This document shows, piece after piece, positions 52,594-61,260 of a DNA stretch of 64,000 nt. Position 1 is the first letter of the stretch. The number at the start of each line of letters is the position of its first letter. Made by a program: the position numbers and the translations under genes. The DNA comes from Oceanirhabdus sp. W0125-5 (GTDB taxonomy: Bacteria > Bacillota > Clostridia > Clostridiales > Clostridiaceae). The stretch is taken from NCBI RefSeq assembly GCF_027938815.1, contig NZ_CP115913.1, positions 2,886,001 to 2,950,000 of the forward strand, in the 5' to 3' direction. The notes beneath the pieces were generated by a model. That model searched no databases. It saw only the letters and a program-made list of their open reading frames with translations, and was not told the DNA's origin.

Positions 52594-53142
52594 GTGAACA
52601 AAAAGACAATTCTTAAAAAATTCTTATTAGGAATAATAAATAGCTTTATAATAATAATTCTTAATGAAATTTTTAATAATGATATAAATAATATTCTTAA
52701 TGACTGTCATAGGTTTTACTTTCCAGTTACTTTTGGAGTTTTCTTGAGTATTACTATTGTTGTGAAAAATAATATTCGTGAATTACTTAAAAACATAATG
52801 TTGTATTCAATTCCATATTATTTTACTTTTATTTTGATTTTATTGGTTAATGGTGTATCATTTAAGATTACTATACTAATTACTATAGGACAAGCATTAG
52901 TGGCGTATATCATGTCAATGGAGTTATCTATGCATAATTTTGCAAATAAAAGTGAAAAATCAGCACATAGATCACTATATTTCATAGTTTTAGTTATAAG
53001 TATTATTTTCTGTGTGGCAAAGGAAATAAATGAAGGTATAACAATTCTTATAGTTTTATTTTCCTTAGCAACATATTCTACTATAAGTTTTAAAATATAT
53101 AATTCATATATTAATAAAGGAGGAGAAGGGTTTGAAGAATAA
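52594..53142 (+). CDS. DUF3021-like small integral membrane protein
   Basis: A 182-residue protein with about five hydrophobic segments (about 8-26, 42-58, 65-88, 90-110, 130-170) and a short acidic tail. The size and topology resemble DUF3021-type proteins, but I see no decisive motif. The start is GTG 52594; the nearest purine-rich site (AGGATGG) is rather far upstream. It overlaps the acetyltransferase start by 11 bases. Confidence 0.6.
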   Translation: MNKKTILKKFLLGIINSFIIIILNEIFNNDINNILNDCHRFYFPVTFGVFLSITIVVKNNIRELLKNIMLYSIPYYFTFILILLVNGVSFKITILITIGQALVAYIMSMELSMHNFANKSEKSAHRSLYFIVLVISIIFCVAKEINEGITILIVLFSLATYSTISFKIYNSYINKGGEGFEE

Positions 53143-53686
53143 ATTTTTGAATTCCAATGAAGAATACGAATTAATCACATTAAGAGAAAGTCATCTTCAA
53201 CCTCTATTTAGTTGGAATCTTGAAGAAAAAGACTTTGAAAAATATACTTGTCGTCCTTTGAGAATACCCCAGTCATTCGAGGAATACACAAATAAAACAT
53301 TAAAGGCAATATCTGAAGAGAATCAAAAAATATACATACTAATCAAAAATAAAGAGTATAATAACCCCTTAGGAAAAATTGCATTATTTGATTTTAATCC
53401 AAGGAATCATAGTGCTGAATTTGGATATTATATACCTAGTTCCAATAGGGGTCAAGGATTAGGTGTTATTATGTTGTCACTGTTTATACAAGAAATTTTT
53501 ACAGACGATAAATTAAATCTAAATAAGATATATGCAACAACATCTTCAAATAATATCCCATCTATAAAAATTTTAGAGAAGTTTAGTTTTACATTGGATG
53601 GAAGGCTAAGAGAACATTATTGGATTAAAGAAGAAAAATATGATCAACTTAACTATTCCATACTTAAACGTGAATGGAAGGAATAA
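53132..53686 (+). CDS. RimJ/RimL-type GNAT acetyltransferase
   Basis: A 184-residue acetyltransferase of the ribosomal-protein N-acetyltransferase type. Blocks: LITLRESHLQPLFSW at the start, FGYYIPSSNRGQGLGVIML (acetyl-CoA loop), ATTSSNNIPSIKILEKFSF and DGRLREHYWIKEEKYD at the end, all in standard order. TTG 53132 follows AGGAGGAGAAGG and overlaps the upstream gene, suggesting coupling. The target is unknown. Confidence 0.85.
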   Translation: MKNKFLNSNEEYELITLRESHLQPLFSWNLEEKDFEKYTCRPLRIPQSFEEYTNKTLKAISEENQKIYILIKNKEYNNPLGKIALFDFNPRNHSAEFGYYIPSSNRGQGLGVIMLSLFIQEIFTDDKLNLNKIYATTSSNNIPSIKILEKFSFTLDGRLREHYWIKEEKYDQLNYSILKREWKE

Positions 53687-53766
53687 TACTTTGTCTAGTA
53701 GAGTTATGTAGAAGAGTATCTGATTTTATCACAATAAAAAATTACTTTATTAGGGAGGCTTTAAAG

Positions 53767-54222
53767 ATGAAAATTAGAAGTTCAGTAAAGGCATTAATAA
53801 TAAGAGACAAGAAATTACTAACTATTAAGAAAGAAGATGAAAAAGGATATATGTATATCTTGCCGGGTGGCGGTCAAGAGTTTGGAGAAACTTTAATAGA
53901 TGCAGTTAGGCGTGAAGTAAGAGAAGAAGTTGGAGCAAGTATTTCTAATGAAAATATAGTTTTTGTTAGAGAGTATATTGGGGCGAATCATGAAAATGCG
54001 TTAACAGATAAGGATATACATGTTGTAGAACATATATTTTCATGTGAACTTGAGAAAGAAAATATTTATGAGCTAGAACCAGATGAAGATCAAGTGGGAA
54101 TAGAATGGATTGATATTAATGAGTTGGATACAGTTAGATTTTTTCCAAAGGATTTAGTAGAAAAAATTAGAACTTTGGATTATACAGTTAAAAATGAATT
54201 TTATGTTGGTGATTTGAATTAA
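53767..54222 (+). CDS. Nudix hydrolase
   Basis: A 151-residue Nudix enzyme. The Nudix box starts at GGGQEFGE and runs to REVREEVG (Gx5Ex7REUxEExGU), preceded by YMYILPGGG. It hydrolyses nucleoside diphosphates linked to another group; the substrate cannot be named. ATG 53767 is used because GGGAGGC lies nine bases upstream; an upstream frame reaches into the previous gene without a site. It is the first of two Nudix genes flanking kptA. Confidence 0.87.
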   Translation: MKIRSSVKALIIRDKKLLTIKKEDEKGYMYILPGGGQEFGETLIDAVRREVREEVGASISNENIVFVREYIGANHENALTDKDIHVVEHIFSCELEKENIYELEPDEDQVGIEWIDINELDTVRFFPKDLVEKIRTLDYTVKNEFYVGDLN

Positions 54223-54262
54223 TACAGTAAATGAGAAATTGATGTAATTTTTGAGGTGAATT

Positions 54263-54808
54263 ATGAAGAATAAAAGTACAAATTTAAGTAGATTTTTAAG
54301 TATGATTTTACGGCATAAGCCACAAGTGATAGGTATAAAGCTGGACAGAAACGGATGGTGTTCAGTAGAAGAACTATTAGATAAGATGAATGCTTTTGGT
54401 AAGAAAATTACAATAGAAGATTTAAATAAAATAGTTAAAACTGACAATAAACAGAGATACTCTTTTAGTGAAGATAAGAAAAGGATTAGAGCAAATCAGG
54501 GACATTCCATATATGTTGAACTAGGTTTAAAAGAATCAGTGCCACCGGTCATTCTATTTCATGGTACTGTAGATAGGTTTTTAGATAATATAAAAGATAA
54601 AGGATTATTAAAAATGTCCAGGCAACATGTTCATCTAAGTGGTGATATTAAAACTGCTGAGAAGGTAGGTAATAGAAGGGGAACAGCTATCATTCTCAAA
54701 ATAGAAGCAGGAAAGATGCATAGGGACGGGTTCAAGTTTTATTTATCAGAGAATGGGGTTTGGCTAACGGATTATGTTCCTAGTGAGTATATAATTGTAG
54801 AATGGTAA
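54263..54808 (+). CDS. kptA: RNA 2'-phosphotransferase (Tpt1/KptA)
   Basis: A 181-residue enzyme that removes an internal 2'-phosphate from RNA, transferring it to NAD+ to give ADP-ribose 1'',2''-cyclic phosphate. The N-terminal winged helix has SRFLSMILRHKPQVIG (catalytic RH), then RYSFSEDKKRIRANQGHSI, and the C-terminal ADP-ribosyltransferase-like lobe has FHGTVDRFLDNI and RQHVHLSGD. Length is normal. Bacteria usually lack the tRNA-splicing pathway that makes the substrate, so its physiological role is unclear. It lies between two Nudix genes on the same strand. Confidence 0.93.
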   Translation: MKNKSTNLSRFLSMILRHKPQVIGIKLDRNGWCSVEELLDKMNAFGKKITIEDLNKIVKTDNKQRYSFSEDKKRIRANQGHSIYVELGLKESVPPVILFHGTVDRFLDNIKDKGLLKMSRQHVHLSGDIKTAEKVGNRRGTAIILKIEAGKMHRDGFKFYLSENGVWLTDYVPSEYIIVEW

Positions 54809-54838
54809 GATTATGAAGAAGAATTGGGGAGTCGTAAC

Positions 54839-55297
54839 ATGTCAAATTTAAGCAGATCAGCTAAACACGTACCTGCAGCTGGTGTTATTATAGTAGATGA
54901 AAAGAATAGGGTACTACTGCAACGAAGAACTGATAATAATAAATGGAGTATTCCAGGAGGTTGCATGGAATTAGGCGAAACTACAGAGGAAACTGCAAAA
55001 AGAGAAGTGTTTGAAGAAACTAATTTAGTTGTTGAGGGGCTTAGCCTATTTAATGTTTATTCTGGAGAAGAACAACATTGGATTTATCCTGATAGAAATG
55101 AAGTATATTTTATTAATATTGTCTATATAACAAATAGATTTAACGGTACTATGAAAGTAGATGGAGTTGAAAGTAAGGAATTGAAGTTCTTTGAAATAGA
55201 TAAATTCCCACAGGAAATTACGCCATCCAATAAGCCTATTTTACGTGATGTAAAAAATAGATTGGTACATATTTTTGAGACTAAAGATAAAAAATAA
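54839..55297 (+). CDS. Nudix hydrolase
   Basis: A 152-residue Nudix enzyme. The box runs from GGCMELGE to REVFEETN, a slightly shortened variant of the consensus end; WSIPGG precedes it. The N-terminal block AAGVIIVDEKNRVLLQRR is typical of the ADP-ribose/NADH-type branch, but the substrate is not certain. ATG 54839 has GGGGAG seven bases upstream; a TTG at 54824 is in frame but unlikely. It is 30 bases after kptA and probably in the same transcript. Confidence 0.87.
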   Translation: MSNLSRSAKHVPAAGVIIVDEKNRVLLQRRTDNNKWSIPGGCMELGETTEETAKREVFEETNLVVEGLSLFNVYSGEEQHWIYPDRNEVYFINIVYITNRFNGTMKVDGVESKELKFFEIDKFPQEITPSNKPILRDVKNRLVHIFETKDKK

Positions 55298-55509
55298 ATG
55301 TTTAGAATAGGCAGTGTTAGATTATATTGTTTATATGAGTATGTAAAGGTAGAATTGCTCACATAGACCTTGAATTGGAACCCAAAAGAATAGCAAGAGG
55401 AATTATAAAAATGGTTATAATTATATGTAAAAAATATACAAACTAACGATTAAATGATATATTTGGAACCATATATATGACGTCTAATAAATGGGTAGGG
55501 GGAATGTTT

Positions 55510-55935
55510 ATGAAACAAAAAAACAGAATAATTCTATTATTGATTTATGACTTGATAATTGCTTTAAGTGCTATCAGAAAAGGAATAAGGATGATAAGGG
55601 CAGAAGGAATATTTATGGAATATCCAAAAGAATGGTTAACTAAAGTTCCTTTCCAAAGCTGGTTTGTACCCGGAGTAATAGGAATTTTAATATTTGGAGT
55701 AGGAAATATTATTGCAGCTGCATTCTGTTTAAGAAAAGAAGGAAAACAATCGTGGATTATTTCTGGTTTAATGGGAGGAATATTTTTCATAAGCCTGGTT
55801 GCTCAGATAATAATCTTAGATGAAGTTTATTTAGCAACGGCACAGTTTTTTATTATAAGCATCATTCAATTATGTTTAAGCGGATATGTATTTTTAGGGG
55901 ATAGAAAAAGAAAAAGCATTAAGTTGGATAAATAG
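55510..55935 (+). CDS. small integral membrane protein
   Basis: A 141-residue protein with four hydrophobic segments (about 5-22, 55-75, 85-105, 110-128). ATG 55510 has GGGGGA upstream at a usual distance; ATG 55504 is also possible. No family is recognised. The 212 bases before it hold no ORF or repeat that I can see. Confidence 0.6.
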   Translation: MKQKNRIILLLIYDLIIALSAIRKGIRMIRAEGIFMEYPKEWLTKVPFQSWFVPGVIGILIFGVGNIIAAAFCLRKEGKQSWIISGLMGGIFFISLVAQIIILDEVYLATAQFFIISIIQLCLSGYVFLGDRKRKSIKLDK

Positions 55936-56040
55936 TTTATTAAATATATTAGATAAAAATGGATTTAATTTACAATAATACTCGTTCAGTGTATCAAGTA
56001 TGGAAAACTTATTATAAATAAATATTTATAAAATACGAAT

Positions 56041-56067
56041 AAAGGGAACCGAGTAAGGTTCCTTTTT
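56041..56067 (+). terminator. weak terminator
   Basis: AAAGG(G)AACC (56041-56050) pairs with GGTTCCTTT (56057-56065) around one bulged base, followed by TT. It lies about 105 bases after the small membrane protein. Confidence 0.6.
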
Positions 56068-56227
56068 AAATATTATAGTATTAACATTATTTTTAAATAT
56101 AATCCTAAATAAAAAGATTTTACAATTATATTCATAAAATAGTAAAAACATGGTATAATACAACTCTATCTTAAAAAGAAAAGATAATAAAGAAAGATTA
56201 CTGAAAAAATAGAAAAGGGGGAACTTC

Positions 56228-57967
56228 ATGATAAAAAGCTTAACCTACACTTCTAAACTATTCTATTCAGAGGACAAAAGGAACGTCATTTTATATTACA
56301 TCACAGTTATTTTAACAGTACCTTTATTTTTAGGTGAATTAATTTTAACTAGGGAAGTTATCGATACAATTCAGAATGCAACTTCAACATTTTCTTATAA
56401 GGAAACCTTATATCTTATTATATTCTTGGTAGTGGTAATATACATAAATACCTTGAATGCATCCATAAAAGCTTTAACATCAACAAGCCTTATAGAAATA
56501 GGTTTATATAAAAAAGAAAAACTAATATTAGAAAAATCTTCTAAGCTATCACTTACATATCTTGAATGGCCAAAAATAAAAGCACTTAGAGAAAGAGCAA
56601 AAGGGCTGCCTTTATTTGAGCTCTTTGAACAATGGATGAATTCCATTATTGATTTTATTACAATAGGTGCTCTTCTTATAATATTGATCCATTATGAATG
56701 TTCATTAGTATCATTAATCGTTTTAACAGGTCTTTTACTACAACTTTTAATAAATAAAAAAATAGTCAAAAATAAAGAGATTATCTATAAAAAACAATCT
56801 TCATCTAGATTAATACTCGATTATTTGTTTAATCTTTTAGTTCAAAGAGAGACAATTCAAGAAATTAAAACTTATAACATGTGCCCATACTTGAAAAAGA
56901 AATGGAAGAGAATCTTTAAGATGAACTTCAAAGAATTACAGAAAAAAGTCATCGCAGGTGAATTGATTAGTATTCTTCAAAATATTGTAATAGCCATTAT
57001 GAATGGAGTATGTATAATAATTTTGGTAATAATCAGTTCGAAAAGTGGAAATGGAGCAGGGGTATTTGTAATGCTACTTAAGGTGGTATCTCAATTATTT
57101 ATATTATTACCTAGATTTTCAGCAAGCTACTCTTCTCTGAAGTCCAGCAGCCTAAGATTTAAAGAGTTTAATGAATTTTTAAATCTTCAAGAGGAAATTA
57201 GGGAACAGGGTACATTACCAGAGTGTGAGAAAGGAATGAAAGTAGTTATTAAAGAGCTATCTTTCAAGTATAAAGATAGTAAAAAAGACAATCTTAGAGG
57301 AATAGATATGGTGATAAACCCTGGTGAGAAGGTTGCACTTGTTGGGGAAAATGGCTCTGGAAAGTCTACACTGGTTAAAATTATATTAGGATTATATACA
57401 CCTAAAAATGGATATATTGACTGGTCAATTAGAGGAGAGTCAATAAAAGAAAAAGAAGTAGTGAATGGATCAAGAGTGGTATTTCAAGATTATACAAGAT
57501 TATTAAGGCCAATCAGAGAAAATATTGCTATTGGGGATATAAAACACCTCAATGATGATAATAAACTTAATAAAGCAATCAATAAGGCTGAGTGTAATGA
57601 GTATGTTAAAAGTTTAGATGAACAAATCGGTCCAGAATTTGGAGGTAGAGACTTCTCGGGTGGACAATGGCAAAGGTTGGCTATATCAAGAGCGTATCTC
57701 AATGAAAAACAGCTAACAATATTTGATGAACCAACAGCCTCCTTAGATCCTAAAGCTGAATTAAAGGCATTTGAAGCATTTGTGAATCTTAGTGATAATA
57801 AAACCTCCATAATAGTAACACATAGACTTTATATGGCAAAAGCTGTAGATAGAATATTTGTACTAGAAGATGGACAAATTGTTGAGAGTGGAACTCATTC
57901 AGAATTAATGAAACTTCAGGGGAAATACGAAAAGATGTACATTTCACAATCAGACTTACATGGATAA
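56228..57967 (+). CDS. ABC exporter half 1 (permease-ATPase fusion)
   Basis: A 579-residue half-transporter with an N-terminal membrane domain of about six segments and a C-terminal ATPase: Walker A GENGSGKST, signature FSGGQWQRLAISRA, Walker B LTIFDEPTASLDP and switch VTHR. It pairs with the next gene to form a heterodimeric exporter. Both ATPase sites look canonical. The membrane domains diverge from well-known drug pumps, resembling exporters found in peptide and lipid export operons; the substrate is unknown. GAAAAGGGGG precedes ATG. Confidence 0.9.
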   Translation: MIKSLTYTSKLFYSEDKRNVILYYITVILTVPLFLGELILTREVIDTIQNATSTFSYKETLYLIIFLVVVIYINTLNASIKALTSTSLIEIGLYKKEKLILEKSSKLSLTYLEWPKIKALRERAKGLPLFELFEQWMNSIIDFITIGALLIILIHYECSLVSLIVLTGLLLQLLINKKIVKNKEIIYKKQSSSRLILDYLFNLLVQRETIQEIKTYNMCPYLKKKWKRIFKMNFKELQKKVIAGELISILQNIVIAIMNGVCIIILVIISSKSGNGAGVFVMLLKVVSQLFILLPRFSASYSSLKSSSLRFKEFNEFLNLQEEIREQGTLPECEKGMKVVIKELSFKYKDSKKDNLRGIDMVINPGEKVALVGENGSGKSTLVKIILGLYTPKNGYIDWSIRGESIKEKEVVNGSRVVFQDYTRLLRPIRENIAIGDIKHLNDDNKLNKAINKAECNEYVKSLDEQIGPEFGGRDFSGGQWQRLAISRAYLNEKQLTIFDEPTASLDPKAELKAFEAFVNLSDNKTSIIVTHRLYMAKAVDRIFVLEDGQIVESGTHSELMKLQGKYEKMYISQSDLHG

Positions 57968-57980
57968 GAAGGGAACTTTT

Positions 57981-59762
57981 ATGATTAATAAAAAGAATAA
58001 TATATATAACATAATGTTGATCATTTTCAAGATATTCAAGAGGATGCCATTACTTACTTTTTTAACATTTGTTATTCCCTTTATCGGAGGAATGATTACA
58101 TTTTTTACATACACAACTCAGGTTGAAATAATAAATATTATAGTAAGTAATGTTGGAGAGGAAAGTTGGAGAGGAATACTTTCAAAGGCAGCTCATCCAT
58201 TAATAATTTTCACATCTATATATGCAGTACAGGCTATATCAAAGGCATTAACGAACATATTCAAAAACGTAATGAACTCAAAAGTTACATTGTTTTTTAA
58301 AAGTGAAATTGTTGATATAATGAACAAGGTTAGTTATGAAAAATTTGATGAGAAAGAATTCTGTGATAAGCTGGAGAGAGCTAAAAGTGTTGTTGGAGAA
58401 CACCTTGTGGGTATAATGCAAAATTTGGTATTAAGTATAAGTATATCATCATCACTTTTGAGTATCATTTGGTTAGCTGCTACTAGCGGATATTTCATAA
58501 TAGTGATAGTTGTGGTTGTAATGATGGCTCTCAGTTTATGGTTAAAACTTTCAACTGAGATGAAAGTACGAAAAGTGGGGAGAGAGCTTACCTTTGATGG
58601 AAGAATGGGAGATTACCTTTCAAATAAACTTGAAGAATCAAATACTATTAGAGAGATGAAGATATATAATGCTTCAAATTATTTCATAGAACTATGGGGT
58701 GGTATAATAACGAAACAACATAGGAAGAGATATGATGCTAGGCGTGATGAAATTAAGATTGGAATGATAGTAACTTTAATACAGACTATAGCAATATTTC
58801 TTGTATTATTAATGTTGCTTAATAGAATTAATAGTTTTTCAAAGGTTACAATTGGTACAATTTCAGTTTTGTTTATGGCAATGCTATCTAGTGGATATAA
58901 GATAATGAGCTTGACTTGGCCCCTAAGCAAACTATATATAAGCAGTACAAAATTATATGATTTAAATGAGATATTAAAGATGAAAGAAAGCTTTAGGGAA
59001 GAAAACAAAATTGAAGATAAGAAAAAGGAAAGGTTATTACCAATTGAATTAAATAGTGTGAGTTTTAAATATTTAAGCAGCAATAAAAAAATAATAAATG
59101 ATTTAAATCTAAAAATAAACAAAGGAGAGAAAATTGCCATAGTGGGTGAAAATGGTGCAGGTAAGTCAACGTTGGTGAAGTTGATACTGGGGCAATATAA
59201 ACCTTCAGAAGGTGAAGTTTTATGGAATGGAATCAATAAAATATCTAGTAATCCAGCAGTAGTATTTCAGAATTTTATAAAATTTCAACTTACATTAAGA
59301 GAAAATATTGCTTTAGGAAATATTGAAGAATATCACAATGATGAAAAAATAATTGAAACTTTAAAAAAATGTGATTTATATGATTTATACAAGGAACTAG
59401 GAAGTCTGGATGTTACTTTAGGAAGAATAAAAGATGGAGGAAGACAATTATCCGGTGGGCAATGGCAAAAGCTTGCCATTGCAAGAGCAGTATTCAATGA
59501 TGCAGACTTACTTGTGTTTGATGAACCAACATCAGCTATAGATCCAAATGCTGAATTAGAAATATTCAATAGACTTATGAAAATTTGTAAGGACAAGACA
59601 GCTGTGTTTATTTCTCATAGATTTGGATGGGCTAAGAATGCTGATAAAATAATTGTGATGGATAAGGGGAAAATTATCGAGATGGGATCTCATGAGGAAT
59701 TAATAGAGTTAAAAGGAACATATAATAATATGTACAAGCTACAGTCATCATGGTATATATAG
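57981..59762 (+). CDS. ABC exporter half 2 (permease-ATPase fusion)
   Basis: A 593-residue partner of the preceding gene, with the same plan: six segments, then Walker A GENGAGKST, signature LSGGQWQKLAIARA, Walker B LLVFDEPTSAIDP and switch ISHR. ATG 57981 is preferred because AAGGGAAC is seven bases upstream; an earlier ATG at 57960 overlaps the previous stop but has no site. No peptidase C39 domain or precursor peptide gene was seen next to the pair. Confidence 0.9.
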   Translation: MINKKNNIYNIMLIIFKIFKRMPLLTFLTFVIPFIGGMITFFTYTTQVEIINIIVSNVGEESWRGILSKAAHPLIIFTSIYAVQAISKALTNIFKNVMNSKVTLFFKSEIVDIMNKVSYEKFDEKEFCDKLERAKSVVGEHLVGIMQNLVLSISISSSLLSIIWLAATSGYFIIVIVVVVMMALSLWLKLSTEMKVRKVGRELTFDGRMGDYLSNKLEESNTIREMKIYNASNYFIELWGGIITKQHRKRYDARRDEIKIGMIVTLIQTIAIFLVLLMLLNRINSFSKVTIGTISVLFMAMLSSGYKIMSLTWPLSKLYISSTKLYDLNEILKMKESFREENKIEDKKKERLLPIELNSVSFKYLSSNKKIINDLNLKINKGEKIAIVGENGAGKSTLVKLILGQYKPSEGEVLWNGINKISSNPAVVFQNFIKFQLTLRENIALGNIEEYHNDEKIIETLKKCDLYDLYKELGSLDVTLGRIKDGGRQLSGGQWQKLAIARAVFNDADLLVFDEPTSAIDPNAELEIFNRLMKICKDKTAVFISHRFGWAKNADKIIVMDKGKIIEMGSHEELIELKGTYNNMYKLQSSWYI

Positions 59763-59854
59763 AAAGAACAAAGGTAATCTTATTTTAAAATAAAAATGCA
59801 TGATAAATTATATTATGTATGGTAAAATTAGTATAAAGAATAATCTGAAGTTTA

Positions 59855-59883
59855 TTTACAATCACTATATTAAGTGATATAAT
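59855..59883 (+). promoter_or_regulatory. promoter with palindrome in its spacer
   Basis: TTTACA (59855-59860), 17 bases, TATAAT (59878-59883). The spacer carries ATCACT (59861-59866) and AGTGAT (59873-59878), an inverted repeat lying between the two boxes, a classical operator position. It serves the two-gene unit at 59913. Confidence 0.7.
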
Positions 59884-59912
59884 ATAACTTATAAAAGAGT
59901 AGAGGTGATGAG

Positions 59913-60152
59913 ATGGGGAGAAAAAAGGAAAGTCCATTGTTAGTCATTATAATAGGTATAATTTTAGTTGGAATTACTTTTATATATTCTTTGGGACTTG
60001 TTACAGGTTTGATTACTCTAACTAATTTTACTTTAGGATTATTAATTGTACTTGCTATAATGTTATTAGTTGTTGGTGCAATTATATATACTGTTATTGA
60101 AAGATTAAAAGAATTAAGGGAGGAGAATGAAGATGATTTTAGTAAATACTGA
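59913..60152 (+). CDS. small membrane protein co-encoded with a YbjQ-family protein
   Basis: A 79-residue protein with two hydrophobic segments (about 9-28 and 38-60) and a charged cytoplasmic tail (ERLKELREENEDDF). AGAGGTGATGAG precedes ATG. It overlaps the next gene by 20 bases, so translation is coupled. It may anchor or partner the YbjQ-family protein; this is inferred only from the overlap. Confidence 0.7.
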   Translation: MGRKKESPLLVIIIGIILVGITFIYSLGLVTGLITLTNFTLGLLIVLAIMLLVVGAIIYTVIERLKELREENEDDFSKY

Positions 60153-60444
60153 TTACATTACAGGTAAAGAATTTGAAATGCTAGGTGTTGCAAAAGGATC
60201 TACAATTAGATCAAAACATATTGGGAAAGATATTTTAAGTGGATTTAAAACTATGGTAGGTGGAGAATTAACTGCGTATACTGAAATGATTGATGAAGCT
60301 AGAGCTATTGCTACAAAGAGAATGGTAGAGCAAGCTGAACAAATGGGGGCAGACGCTGTAGTAAACATTAGATATGCAACTAGTGCTGTAATGCAAGGTG
60401 CTGCAGAGGTAATGGCATACGGAACAGCTGTTAAGTTTAAATAA
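60133..60444 (+). CDS. YbjQ-family protein (UPF0145/heavy-metal-binding fold)
   Basis: A 103-residue protein of the YbjQ family: TDYITGKEFEMLGVAKG at the start, then LTAYTEMIDEARAIATKRM and MGADAVVNIRY, and a hydrophobic C-terminus. Members form pentamers and are annotated as possible metal binders; the function is not established. ATG 60133 has GGGAGGAG seven bases upstream; ATG 60127 is too close to it. It is the second gene of the two-gene unit. Confidence 0.9.
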   Translation: MILVNTDYITGKEFEMLGVAKGSTIRSKHIGKDILSGFKTMVGGELTAYTEMIDEARAIATKRMVEQAEQMGADAVVNIRYATSAVMQGAAEVMAYGTAVKFK

Positions 60445-60463
60445 GTAATAGTTTGACATTTAG

Positions 60464-60505
60464 AGGATATCTTATGTATTAAAGCATACATAAGATGTCC
60501 TTTAT
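60464..60505 (+). terminator. terminator after the YbjQ-family gene
   Basis: Two 16-base arms (60464-60479 and 60486-60501) pair with one G-U; TTT follows. Confidence 0.85.
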
Positions 60506-60529
60506 TATATGATACAAAGGGTGGATTTA

Positions 60530-61243
60530 ATGAATAATATCTTAAAAGAATCTGATATGTACATACCGTTAAAAAATTTCTTAGAAAAGCAAGGGTTTTC
60601 TGTAAAAGGAGAGGTTAAGGAATGTGATATTGTAGGAGAAAGAGATGGTCAAGTTGTCATAGTTGAGATGAAAAAAAGCCTTAACTTTAAACTACTACTG
60701 CAAGGAAGCTTGAGACAGAAAATATCGGATAATGTATATTTAGCAATTGAAAAGCCTAAAAAGAGTCATTACACAAAAGAATGGAATGATAAGAAATATC
60801 TTTTAAAGAGACTTGAATTAGGGCTAATTTTTGTAAAGAAAGATAAGGTAGAAGTTATTATTGAACCAAAAGAATATAATTTAAAAACAGTTAGAAATAG
60901 AAACAAAAAGAAAAGAGAATCTCTTATTAAGGAATTCAATAATAGAGGAGGAGATTTCAATTGGGGTGGTGTAAGCAAAAGTAAAATAGTTACAGCATAT
61001 CGTGAAGAAACTATTAGAATTGCACACTACGTAAATGAAAATGGTGAGATTTCTATAAAAGAATTATTAAAATTAGGATGTACAGAAAAAACATCAAGCA
61101 TATTACAAAAAAATTTCTATGATTGGTTTATAAGGGTAAAAAGAGGAACATATTCCCTCACAGATAAAGGGAAAAGAGCTGTGATAGATTATGAAGATGT
61201 TATTAAAAATATAAAAGAAAAAGAAATCGAAGAATCTATATAG
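60530..61243 (+). CDS. DUF2161-like putative PD-(D/E)XK phosphodiesterase
   Basis: A 237-residue protein. A nuclease-like core lies near the N-terminus: Glu28, Asp33 in VKECDIVGER, and Glu46-Met-Lys48 in VVIVEMKKS, matching the DUF2161 group. The middle is very basic, and the C-terminal 80 residues look like a winged helix (ISIKELLKLGCTEKTSSIL). ATG 60530 has AAAGGGTGG upstream. Substrate unknown; no adjacent methylase, so not a simple restriction system. Confidence 0.75.
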   Translation: MNNILKESDMYIPLKNFLEKQGFSVKGEVKECDIVGERDGQVVIVEMKKSLNFKLLLQGSLRQKISDNVYLAIEKPKKSHYTKEWNDKKYLLKRLELGLIFVKKDKVEVIIEPKEYNLKTVRNRNKKKRESLIKEFNNRGGDFNWGGVSKSKIVTAYREETIRIAHYVNENGEISIKELLKLGCTEKTSSILQKNFYDWFIRVKRGTYSLTDKGKRAVIDYEDVIKNIKEKEIEESI

Positions 61244-61260
61244 GCTCTTCGATTTCTATT
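61222..61260. terminator. bidirectional terminator overlapping a CDS end
   Basis: AGAAATCGAAGA (61222-61233) pairs with TCTTCGATTTCT (61246-61257). The 5' arm is within the last codons of the DUF2161-like gene. The hairpin lies between convergent genes. Confidence 0.75.
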
